A stretch of DNA of 6,227 bases from an uncultured Acholeplasmataceae bacterium (GCA_938041945.1 CALISC010000059.1:1-6227); one strand, 5' to 3'. Counted from the first letter of the stretch, positions 1 to 5,968 are shown. The notes: generated from the sequence alone by a model not told the origin. A program made the numbers and translations.

Positions 1-134
1 TCAAAAATACTTCTTAATATTTAGTTTGATAAAGTAAAAAAAGATTTATTTGCATTATAAACTAAAAAAATCCGTTAAAATGCTCTTATAAGGCTTTTAA
101 ATTGAAATATTTTCAAACCATCAAACCCATATGT

Positions 135-162
135 TTGTTGAGTATGCGTATTTTAATACAAT
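135..162 (+). promoter_or_regulatory. Candidate sigma-A-type promoter of the large surface protein gene
   Basis: A -10-like TACAAT lies at 157-162 (5 of 6 consensus bases). A weak -35-like TTGTTG lies at 135-140, with a 16-base spacer. Transcription would start near 169 and give a leader of about 44 bases before the ATG at 213, which suits the strong ribosome binding site there. A second, poorer possibility is TTGCAT (50-55) with TAAAAT (76-81), but its spacer is 20 bases. In such A+T-rich DNA, -10-like words are common, so this call is tentative. Bases 1-134 otherwise show no gene; a few codons from the end of an upstream gene cannot be excluded. Confidence 0.35.
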
Positions 163-201
163 ATTATTGGAAAATGTATTTATTTCCATTTTCCTATATA
201 T

Positions 202-206
202 GGAGG
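202..206 (+). promoter_or_regulatory. Strong ribosome binding site that sets the start at 213
   Basis: GGAGG lies six bases before the ATG at 213, which is ideal spacing. The reading frame is open upstream to a TTG at 102, but nothing resembling a Shine-Dalgarno site precedes that TTG, and the extra 37 residues would put a non-signal-like segment in front of the signal anchor. The start at 213 is therefore clearly preferred. TCCAT (185-189) could pair with ATGGA (200-204) and partly cover this site, but a 5-bp stem is weak. Confidence 0.85.
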
Positions 207-212
207 ATATAT

Positions 213-3200
213 ATGAAAATTAACAGAAAAAATGGGTACTTAATATCTGGTTTGCTTATCCTAATTTTAACTTTAACAGCACTATTTTTACTTTTTTTAT
301 TTATTCATCCTGACGTTTATTTTTCTAAAGCCAGTGGTTTTTCCCAACACGATGGCGTTAAAGCAGGTAAAAATAAACTGCGTTTTGTGGTGCCAGAAAC
401 TGTTGATGTAACTAAATCTACTTTTATTTCTGTTAAGCAAAACTGGTTTACAACTAGCAGAATGGGCCAAATAACTGAAATCAAAGCCAAACCTAAAAAA
501 TACTTAGCACTAGATTTTACAGACCGCGAATACGATTCTGAAGTTTTTACAATCTACACTAAAAACTGGTTTGGAATTAAAAGAGAACATGATGTAATCG
601 TAGATTACTCCAACTTTCTGCGTGTCTTTTTCTTAGAATCTCACGATGGAGCAGTTCCACGTAAACCGATAATTCTTCCTTACTCTAAATTACAAACTGA
701 ATACAAACATATTTACGAAGAACTTCATAAAATGAAGGGTTTTATGGCGTTTGGTAAAGATGGTATCGCAAGCGGACAACCTGTAAGCAAAGAAGATGTT
801 TTTACTAAAGAAAACGCAAAAGGTCGTGCGTTTATCGTCAACAACAATACATATATTTCTTTAGTTTACGATTTTGTATTACCTGGTATTTTCAAAAACC
901 AAACACAAAAAACCCAAGTTTACGACCTCGTTGAAAAAACAATTGGTAAAACTAAAACTCTTGACCCTGAAAAACAAGGACTTGAAATTAAGTTCAACAC
1001 CCCACCTTTTTATATTTCTAAGTTCCTTGGCTGGTACTATATTGACCCAGCAGGTAATCGTGTAGACTTAAATCCAGGTCAAGAGTTTCAAATTCCGAAA
1101 TGGGTAAAATCTGAACTTAGACTAATTGCTAAATACGACATCACTACAGATACTAACAAGATAGGGCCAGAACTAGACAAACAAGGGCTAGTTGCGATTT
1201 CATACTTTGATGGCATTGAAAGAGTATTTTTTGATATTGTTAAAAAAGGAAGCCCACTAAAAGAACATTTTTATCAAAAAGAAGGGTATGCTTATGCTGG
1301 TTGGTATAAGGACAGTGCGTTAACTGAAAAAGTAGACTTTACTAAGGAACTTGCGAATACTCACACCGTACTTTACTTAAAATCAATTAAGCAAAATCAA
1401 CCAAAACCAGAGAAACCAATTAAATATCACACTGTAAACTTTATTACACCAAGCGATGCTAATCAATTGTTGCCAACAAAGCGAGCTCACGGTCAAAAAT
1501 TAGAAACTAATTACTTAACTTCATCAATTGTGACTGCACTTGATGCAAATGGAGATTTACTTGAACTGGATTACTGGAATTTAGTAGACCCAGTTACTGG
1601 CACTAGAACTAGATTTAATTTTAATACTCCAATTACTGAAGACATCACACTTGAAGCCGTGATGCGAAAAAGAGTTTTGCCAACAACTAAATACATAATT
1701 AAAAAATATTTTGAATCTGTTGATCAAACAGGTAATTTTGTTGAAGATAAATCAAAAGAAGAAGTAGTAGATGGCCAAACTCCGGGACAAGAAGTTGAGT
1801 TGTCGCCAACTCAAACCAATTCGCCTTATGGCTTTACTTTAGACAGTTCTAGCGTTTTAAAAAAGAAAATCAAAAAAGATGGAACTACAGTATTCGAACT
1901 TAAATACAAGAGAAATCGCTACAAAGTTGACTTTGAAGTCAACTATAATGGCAATCACTTTAAAGGAGTTACTACTTCTAGTGAACCTAGCCAGACTGTT
2001 GTGTATGAAGGTAAGTTAACTAGACCAACAAATCCTGCTATTACTAAAGCAGGGTATACCTATACCTTTAAACATTGGCAACTTAAAGATGAGATGGGTA
2101 ATGTTTATAAAGAAGTTAGTGAGTTTGATTTCAACACTAAAATCACTAAAAACACAACTTTAGTTGCTTATTTTGAAGAAAAAGTCGACAATGTAAACTA
2201 CACAATCAAGCACATCTACAAAGGTTTTGGTTCAATTCAAGATATTGTAGAAGTCGAAGTTAAACAAGCGCAAGTTGGCTCTCAAGTTACCGTAACTGAA
2301 GCAGATGCCCGCATAAAAGAAGGTTTTGAAGTTCAGTCAACAAGCGAAACTAAAACGATTAACACAAACGGGCAAACTGTTTTTACTTTAACTTATGAAA
2401 GAAAAACTTACACAGTTGAGTATGACTATAATGGAGGCAGTTTAAACGGAGAAAACAAGAAAGCTGAAACTTATAAATTTGAAGAAAATTTAAGAGATAT
2501 TGAACATCCTAAAAAAACAGACCCAAGTCAAATTAAAACTTACACTTTTGCTGGTTGGCAAAACACAGAAACTGGTGAAATTGTAGATTTTTCTCAAAAC
2601 TTTAAAGTCACCAAAAATCTAAACCTTAAAGCAACATGGACTGAAGCAACCGCCACCCGTCCTGTTTACCTTAAAATGATTTGGGAAAAGATAAGCGAAC
2701 AAACAGACACAGTTGTAGAAAGGCAACTTGCCAAACAAAGAGAAATTGGCGATACTGCGAAGTTTTCAGATCAAGATGTCAAAGATATCTTAAATCAGTA
2801 TCTTGCCAATAACCCTCGTCCTTATCATCAAACTAACTTTGACACGGCTAACTCTACAACAGAAGTTAGAATAACCACTTCTTTAGACAAACACTATATA
2901 ACAGTTTACTTTAAAGCAAAAACTTACACAGTTGAGTTTGACAGAACTGGTTTAGTTCCAGCGTCTGTCGCACCAGAACTTAGACAAACACTTACCTTAA
3001 AACATTCGCAAACTGTGCCGCGTGATTTGATTGCAAAAATGAAGTTAGTCCAAAAGCAACAAACTGTTACAAGCGACTATGTATTTGACAAACTAGTTGA
3101 AACTACAACTGGTCAAGACTTTAATGAAAACTTTGCCTACAATCAAAACATTAAAATCAAACCAGAGTTCACAGAAAAAGACGCAGAAGCCACAATAACT

Positions 3201-5519
3201 CCTAAACTATCTGCTGCAGATGCAGATAAGGCAGACGCAAGTGCCTGGAGACCGCAAAATGGTAAAGTCGGCACTAAGTTTAACTTCAATCCACTGCAAA
3301 GTGTAAAAAAAGGCTGGAAGTTTATAGGTTGGGCTAAAGTAGAAGGAAACCCTGCTGAGACAATTTACTTTGAACGTGGCACTAAAGAGGTTTGGGCTGT
3401 ATTTGAGCCTGCTGAAACACAATATACAATCCGCCACGTCTTTAAAGGAATTGAAAAAGACAATATACCAGACGAGATAAAAACAACTGTTAATACCGCT
3501 AAAACGAATTCAGTAGTCCAACTAAACAACTCTCATGAATACAATAGTTACAACAAAAACGGGTTTGTTGCCCAACTTCCACCACAAAGCGAAATAATTA
3601 GGGCAGATGGTTCTACTGTTTTTGAAATAATTTACCAACGCCGTGAATTTGATATCGACTTCATAGTTAATTACAAAAACCAATTTAATGGCACTGTTTC
3701 ACCGGCTCCACAAACCCAAAAAGTTAAGTATGAAGGAAAGGTTGAACAGCCTCAAGTCCCAACTATTTCAAGACACGGCAGAACTTATGAGTTTATTCAT
3801 TGGCAAACCGAAGTTTCAATGAATGGAACCTACTCAGAACAAAACGCTTATGATTTTTTAAGCAAGGTAACTAATAATCTTACCTTAGTTGCGTACTTTA
3901 AAGAAACAATTGAAACAGTTCGCTATAAAGTTGTCCATAAATTAGAAAAACAAGGCAAATACAGCTCTCTAGATGGTAAATACGATGAAGTTACTGAAAT
4001 TATTTCAAATCAAAAAGTAGAAGAAGGTGCAACTTACCGCGATTACTATGCACTTGACTCTAATTTATATGAAAAAGACACAACACACCCAGATAATGTG
4101 CTATATGCTCAGCTTACAGCAGGCGACAACACAACAGAGGTTCGCCAATACTATAAGTTAAAAGAAATTAGTGTTGAATTTAAGAAAACTGAAGGTATTA
4201 AAAACTTTAAAACTGCAGATACTATTAAAGTTAAAAAAACTAGAAGAATTACATTACCAGAATACGAACTAAAAGATAATTATAAATTTATCGGTTGGAG
4301 TTTATCTGAAACTGCTGCTGTTGAAAGTGAGTTTATTGCAGGTGATAGCAATATGCAAATATTTGCACAAACTGATATAGATGATAGAAAAATCACCTAC
4401 ACGATTAGAACTCAAAAGACAGACGGTGAGTTTGATGAAAAAACAGAAACTGTATACGAAAAAATTGGCAAGACACATTATGTATCTTATAAAAACCCAG
4501 ACGAGACTACATATAAAAACCCTATATTTAGTCGTAGAAGTTTAGTTGTTAACATTGATGAAGAACAAAACAAGGTAGTCGTTCGGTTTAACCGTATAAC
4601 TCACACAGTTGACTACATGGTTATCGGACATTCAAGCCGCATTCCAGATAAAACATTTTTACATGGTGCTGAACACGGCGAAATTGACGATAGTAAATTT
4701 AAAGCAGAAGAACTGTTAATTGTCAAAATAGAATTAGATGATGTTTTAAAAACTAAAGAAGAAATTAAGAGTTTAAAAGTTATAAAAAACCATAGGATAA
4801 AACTTTACATAGATGAACTTACTAGAAATGTTGGTAAATACCCGCAAACAGAAATTCGCAATCCAAATGACATTCAGCCTGTTAAAGAAGATGAACGCGA
4901 ACTTAAATTTAAACCAAAAGACAAAGAATTCACTCTTAAATTTAAACGCCACTACTTTAAAGACTCTGAAAATAATATGTATGAAAAATACAACGGTAAA
5001 TACTATAAAATTGAAGATGTTGTGTTTGTAAAAATTCCAAAGAGAGATACTTGGATTACTAGACGCATTTTAGATTTTACCCCGTTCAATATCAATTATC
5101 GTAATTATCCTGGCAACAATCATGTAAAAAACTCTATATTTAAGTCAATGGTTGAAGAAATTGGTAAAATTTTAAATGTAGAAACTTTTATGCCAACGTA
5201 TGACGATGGGGAATTTAGTGTCAAACCTACATATGATGCTGGTTTGTACAAAAAACTAATAAAAGAAGCAACCGATTATGCTAGAGCAGTTAATAGGCAA
5301 TACACAGAAGAGGTTAGTATGTATCGTGGAGTTGATTTATCTAATTTTGGAGATAATAAAACTGATTATCCGTGGTATAGGCAGGTATTTGAAAATAATT
5401 GGTGGGTTGCTTCAGAAAACAAAGAATATCATAGTGGCTTAGCCAGAGCAATTATTCACAGCTACTCAAATTATTCTTCTATGTATGCTGTGTATGGTGT
5501 TGTAGTTTGCATTAGGTAG
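213..5519 (+). CDS. Giant N-terminally anchored InlB B-repeat / MucBP-like surface protein
   Basis: A 1768-residue extracellular protein, probably an adhesin or other surface structure; no catalytic motif is visible. Residues 1-8 carry K, R and K, followed by an uninterrupted hydrophobic segment (about 9-31), read as a signal anchor or long signal peptide; S-K-A at 38-40 is a possible signal peptidase I site. Residues 41-320 are not recognised. Residues 325-390 form a classic InlB B-type (Flg_new) repeat with GYAYAGWYKDSALTEKVDF, and 404-485 a diverged one. Residues 492-1535 alternate MucBP-like modules (Y-x-I-x-H/K ... G-x-TVFEL-x-Y) with B modules (Y-x-V-x-F/Y ... F-x-GW/HW ... T-L-x-A-x-F/W). 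Residues 1538-1768 form a distinct C-terminal domain. There is no LPXTG motif or C-terminal anchor, so attachment, if any, is through the N terminus. The only cysteine is residue 1766, three from the end. It appears monocistronic, with its own promoter and terminator. Family membership follows from visible repeats; ligand and function are unknown. Confidence 0.93.
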   Translation: MKINRKNGYLISGLLILILTLTALFLLFLFIHPDVYFSKASGFSQHDGVKAGKNKLRFVVPETVDVTKSTFISVKQNWFTTSRMGQITEIKAKPKKYLALDFTDREYDSEVFTIYTKNWFGIKREHDVIVDYSNFLRVFFLESHDGAVPRKPIILPYSKLQTEYKHIYEELHKMKGFMAFGKDGIASGQPVSKEDVFTKENAKGRAFIVNNNTYISLVYDFVLPGIFKNQTQKTQVYDLVEKTIGKTKTLDPEKQGLEIKFNTPPFYISKFLGWYYIDPAGNRVDLNPGQEFQIPKWVKSELRLIAKYDITTDTNKIGPELDKQGLVAISYFDGIERVFFDIVKKGSPLKEHFYQKEGYAYAGWYKDSALTEKVDFTKELANTHTVLYLKSIKQNQPKPEKPIKYHTVNFITPSDANQLLPTKRAHGQKLETNYLTSSIVTALDANGDLLELDYWNLVDPVTGTRTRFNFNTPITEDITLEAVMRKRVLPTTKYIIKKYFESVDQTGNFVEDKSKEEVVDGQTPGQEVELSPTQTNSPYGFTLDSSSVLKKKIKKDGTTVFELKYKRNRYKVDFEVNYNGNHFKGVTTSSEPSQTVVYEGKLTRPTNPAITKAGYTYTFKHWQLKDEMGNVYKEVSEFDFNTKITKNTTLVAYFEEKVDNVNYTIKHIYKGFGSIQDIVEVEVKQAQVGSQVTVTEADARIKEGFEVQSTSETKTINTNGQTVFTLTYERKTYTVEYDYNGGSLNGENKKAETYKFEENLRDIEHPKKTDPSQIKTYTFAGWQNTETGEIVDFSQNFKVTKNLNLKATWTEATATRPVYLKMIWEKISEQTDTVVERQLAKQREIGDTAKFSDQDVKDILNQYLANNPRPYHQTNFDTANSTTEVRITTSLDKHYITVYFKAKTYTVEFDRTGLVPASVAPELRQTLTLKHSQTVPRDLIAKMKLVQKQQTVTSDYVFDKLVETTTGQDFNENFAYNQNIKIKPEFTEKDAEATITPKLSAADADKADASAWRPQNGKVGTKFNFNPLQSVKKGWKFIGWAKVEGNPAETIYFERGTKEVWAVFEPAETQYTIRHVFKGIEKDNIPDEIKTTVNTAKTNSVVQLNNSHEYNSYNKNGFVAQLPPQSEIIRADGSTVFEIIYQRREFDIDFIVNYKNQFNGTVSPAPQTQKVKYEGKVEQPQVPTISRHGRTYEFIHWQTEVSMNGTYSEQNAYDFLSKVTNNLTLVAYFKETIETVRYKVVHKLEKQGKYSSLDGKYDEVTEIISNQKVEEGATYRDYYALDSNLYEKDTTHPDNVLYAQLTAGDNTTEVRQYYKLKEISVEFKKTEGIKNFKTADTIKVKKTRRITLPEYELKDNYKFIGWSLSETAAVESEFIAGDSNMQIFAQTDIDDRKITYTIRTQKTDGEFDEKTETVYEKIGKTHYVSYKNPDETTYKNPIFSRRSLVVNIDEEQNKVVVRFNRITHTVDYMVIGHSSRIPDKTFLHGAEHGEIDDSKFKAEELLIVKIELDDVLKTKEEIKSLKVIKNHRIKLYIDELTRNVGKYPQTEIRNPNDIQPVKEDERELKFKPKDKEFTLKFKRHYFKDSENNMYEKYNGKYYKIEDVVFVKIPKRDTWITRRILDFTPFNINYRNYPGNNHVKNSIFKSMVEEIGKILNVETFMPTYDDGEFSVKPTYDAGLYKKLIKEATDYARAVNRQYTEEVSMYRGVDLSNFGDNKTDYPWYRQVFENNWWVASENKEYHSGLARAIIHSYSNYSSMYAVYGVVVCIR
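237..305 (+). other. Signal-anchor / transmembrane segment of the surface protein
   Basis: Residues 9-31 form a 23-residue hydrophobic run (mostly L, I, F, with G, S and T) with no charged residue, preceded by a short basic tip (K2, R5, K6). This fits Sec targeting with a basic-inside orientation, placing the remaining 1.7 thousand residues outside. The run is long for a cleaved signal peptide, which favours a retained anchor, though S-K-A (38-40) could be a cleavage site. Confidence 0.8.
1185..1667 (+). repeat. Two InlB B-type modules before the paired array
   Basis: Residues 325-390 are the clearest Listeria-Bacteroides repeat in the protein: a beta strand (LVAISYFDG), a central G-Y-x-Y-x-GWYKD, then a V-D-F and a final hydrophobic strand (TVLYLK). 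A short linker rich in K, P, Q and E (391-403) follows. Residues 404-485 are a second copy with YWN in place of GW, FNFNTPIT, and DITLEAVM at the end. These modules are known as beta-grasp-like spacers in bacterial surface proteins; their role here as part of a stalk is inferred. Confidence 0.7.
1686..4817 (+). repeat. Array of six MucBP-like + InlB B-like module pairs within the surface protein
   Basis: Residues 492-1535 can be divided into alternating A (MucBP-like) and B (InlB B-like) modules. The pairs are residues 492-654, 662-809, 816-986, 1069-1230, 1236-1388 and 1395-1535, with an additional B-type module at 991-1066. A modules begin with motifs such as TKYIIKKYF, NYTIKHIYKGF, QYTIRHVFKGI and RYKVVHKLE, and end with TVFELKYKR, TVFTLTYER or TVFEIIYQR. 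B modules begin with VDFEVNY, YTVEYDY or IDFIVNY and end with TLVAYFEE, LNLKATWT or TLVAYFKE. Pairs 1 and 4 are the most alike. The last pair is the most degenerate. Together they probably form an extended beta-rich stalk. Confidence 0.7.
2402..2937 (+). repeat. Perfect 20-base direct repeat at A/B module junctions (2402-2421 and 2918-2937)
   Basis: The same 20 bases, encoding K-T-Y-T-V-E, occur at 2402-2421 and 2918-2937, each where an A module passes into a B module. The copies are 516 bases apart, exactly 172 codons, so recombination between them would delete or duplicate one A+B unit without breaking the frame. A partial copy (CACACAGTTGA) occurs at 4602-4612, at the junction of the sixth pair. 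Confidence 0.75.
4824..5516 (+). other. C-terminal DUF6273/FISUMP-like globular domain of the surface protein
   Basis: Residues 1538-1768 leave the repeat pattern. Visible motifs in order are V-GKYPQTEI (1540-1548), YFKDSENNMYEKYNGKYYKIE (from 1581), W-I-T-R-R-ILDFTPFN (1614-1626), NNHVKNSIFKSMVEEI (1635-1650), NWWVASENKEY (1729-1739) and a closing strand YGVVVCIR (1761-1768). The order YPQT, YFK ... GKYYKVEP, ILD ... FN, S-x-I/L, then WW-x-x-S and a final hydrophobic strand is that of the DUF6273-like domains ending many Bacillota surface proteins; the end also resembles FISUMP/DUF1566 (C-type-lectin or formylglycine-enzyme-like fold). The copy is diverged: the usual 'VEPIKWRVL' reads 'IEDVVFVKI'. 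Family assignment is from memory of motifs, not from a search. It is the likeliest binding head. Confidence 0.6.
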
Positions 5520-5539
5520 TGCCATATTATTTTTTCGGT

Positions 5540-5668
5540 TCTATAAACTTTTTAAGGGATAACTCCAAGACCTTTAAGGAAGCAAACCTTAAGGGTCTTT
5601 TTATTTGCAAGAAAAGTGCAAAGTGTGGCTAAAAAATATTTAAAAATCTAGTCTATAAACTTTTTAAG
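5540..5668. repeat. 17-base direct repeat flanking the terminator (5540-5556 and 5652-5668)
   Basis: TCTATAAACTTTTTAAG occurs exactly at 5540-5556 and 5652-5668, 112 bases apart, on either side of the terminator hairpin. A shortened relative (AAACTTTTTAGA) lies at 5728-5739. The second copy sits inside an imperfect inverted repeat (AGTCT 5650-5654 with AGACT 5667-5671). The bases flanking the two copies are unrelated, so the repeat is sharply bounded. Its role is unknown. Confidence 0.6.
5567..5606 (+). terminator. Intrinsic terminator of the surface protein gene
   Basis: AAGACCTTTAAGG (5567-5579) pairs with CCTTAAGGGTCTT (5587-5599): 13 pairs including one T-G wobble, with a 7-base loop. 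The 3' arm runs directly into a T-tract (5598-5602, then ATTT). It begins 47 bases after the TAG stop. The stem is nearly symmetrical but the T-tract is on the + strand side; the A-run on the other side is too weak to make it clearly bidirectional. Confidence 0.88.
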
Positions 5669-5782
5669 ACTGACTACATTTGAAAATGTTTTTACGGTTA
5701 ACTTTAAAACAGCTGTGAATTTGCCTCAAACTTTTTAGATAGCCAAGAGTCATGAGCAGTGTTGGCATGGATGTGTTCGTAT

Positions 5783-5804
5783 TTTTATGTAAAATTACAT
5801 AAAA
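5783..5804. repeat. Perfect 10-bp-arm palindrome upstream of the ATPase gene
   Basis: TTTTATGTAA (5783-5792) and TTACATAAAA (5795-5804) are exact reverse complements separated by two bases. The right arm merges into a TTACGGAT copy, so AAAATTAC repeats at 5791 and 5801, one helical turn apart. There is no T-tract and no adjacent gene end. It looks more like a dimeric protein binding site or an element boundary than a terminator. Confidence 0.6.
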
Positions 5805-5822
5805 TTACGGATAAAAATAAAT

Positions 5823-5843
5823 GCTATTTTTTGATTAAATAGC
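5823..5843. repeat. Small hairpin, 7-bp stem
   Basis: GCTATTT (5823-5829) and AAATAGC (5837-5843) are exact reverse complements with a 7-base loop. No T-run follows on the + strand, so this is not a typical terminator. It lies between the TTACGGAT copies. Hairpins of this size arise often in A+T-rich DNA. Confidence 0.4.
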
Positions 5844-5891
5844 GATATTTCAGTTAAATTTGAGTATAAAAATCCATAGTTTTAATTTTAT

Positions 5892-5929
5892 ATCCGTAAA
5901 AATATGTTTTATTATATAAAATTACGGAT
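5892..5929. promoter_or_regulatory. Inverted repeat (ATCCGTAA/TTACGGAT) overlapping the ATPase promoter, possible operator
   Basis: ATCCGTAA (5892-5899) and TTACGGAT (5922-5929) are exact reverse complements around a 22-base A+T-rich loop, inside which ATAT pairs with ATAT (5902-5905 with 5914-5917). The right arm covers the position where a -35 element would lie for the TATAAT at 5946. A bound protein or extruded hairpin would thus interfere with, or assist, polymerase. The operator role is inferred from position. Confidence 0.45.
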
Positions 5930-5942
5930 GAAAACAAAAGTT

Positions 5943-5951
5943 TGTTATAAT
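5943..5951 (+). promoter_or_regulatory. Extended -10 promoter of the ATPase gene
   Basis: TGTTATAAT is a perfect extended -10 element: TG, one base, then consensus TATAAT at 5946-5951. The region 16-18 bases upstream (around TTACGG, 5922-5927) is not a good -35, which is common when an extended -10 is present. Transcription should begin near 5958, only about 11 bases before the ATG, giving a very short leader. Confidence 0.7.
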
Positions 5952-5959
5952 TTGTGTGT

Positions 5960-5965
5960 AGGTGG
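5960..5965 (+). promoter_or_regulatory. Ribosome binding site of the ATPase gene
   Basis: AGGTGG precedes the ATG at 5969, with 3 bases after the last G or 6 after the AGG core. Given the predicted transcription start near 5958, this site lies at the very 5' end of the mRNA, so the leader holds little else. Confidence 0.65.
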
Positions 5966-5968
5966 ATT

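Larger units (their letters stand above)
5799..5929. repeat. 14-base direct repeat carrying TTACGGAT (5799-5812 and 5916-5929)
   Basis: ATAAAATTACGGAT is present exactly at 5799-5812 and 5916-5929, 117 bases apart, followed by similar A-rich tails. An inverted copy of its core, ATCCGTAA, lies between them at 5892-5899; TATCCGTAA (5891-5899) pairs with TTACGGATA (5805-5813) over nine bases. The three cores plus the two palindrome arms give five related half-sites in about 150 bases before the ATPase start. Confidence 0.65.
5520..5968. other. 449-base intergenic region without a convincing gene
   Basis: It separates the surface protein from the ATPase. It holds the terminator (5567-5606), a 17-base direct repeat, several inverted repeats and the ATPase promoter, each listed separately. 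Weaker structures are TTTGCA/TGCAAA (5604-5609 with 5617-5622) and ACATT/AATGT (5676-5680 with 5685-5689) followed by a short T-run. Bases 5694-5782 are less A+T-rich than the surroundings and show no feature that I recognise. Short open frames there have no ribosome binding site. Confidence 0.7.

Noticed and set aside
102..212. Extending the surface protein upstream to a TTG start at 102 (37 extra residues).
   Set aside because: There is no ribosome binding site before 102, while the ATG at 213 has GGAGG at ideal spacing and starts a typical basic-then-hydrophobic signal anchor; the likely promoter also lies inside the extension.
874..1065. 63-codon open frame on the + strand inside the surface protein gene.
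   Set aside because: Out-of-frame shadow of the large gene, lysine- and leucine-rich translation with no ribosome binding site and no recognisable domain.
292..3311. Phase variation or programmed frameshifting at homopolymer tracts (T7 at 292-298, A7 at 3305-3311).
   Set aside because: Tracts of seven are ordinary in DNA this A+T-rich, the frame is intact through both, and no downstream pseudoknot or alternative frame of interest was seen.
3207..3437. 76-codon open frame on the - strand.
   Set aside because: Antisense to a module of the large gene; cysteine-rich low-quality translation without start signals.
4813..5031. 72-codon open frame on the + strand.
   Set aside because: Out-of-frame shadow overlapping the C-terminal domain; N-, L- and K-rich translation typical of A+T-rich shifted frames.
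213..5519. Mycoplasma/Spiroplasma genetic code (UGA read as tryptophan).
   Set aside because: All 20 tryptophans are TGG and the frame stays open over 1768 codons under the standard code.
5380..5720. Possible diversity-generating retroelement: the C-type-lectin-like end of the surface protein as variable region, with ATTCACAGCT at 5454-5463 recurring inverted at 5711-5720.
   Set aside because: A 10-base match between regions of this size is expected by chance, similarity does not extend, and no template repeat or reverse transcriptase is present in the window.
5752..5802. 16-codon ATG-TAA frame in the intergenic region.
   Set aside because: Too short, no Shine-Dalgarno sequence, and its end runs into the palindrome; nothing supports translation.
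5783..5929. CRISPR array suggested by regularly recurring TTAC-containing motifs.
   Set aside because: Copies are only 8-14 bases, in both orientations, and unevenly spaced; there are no uniform spacers.
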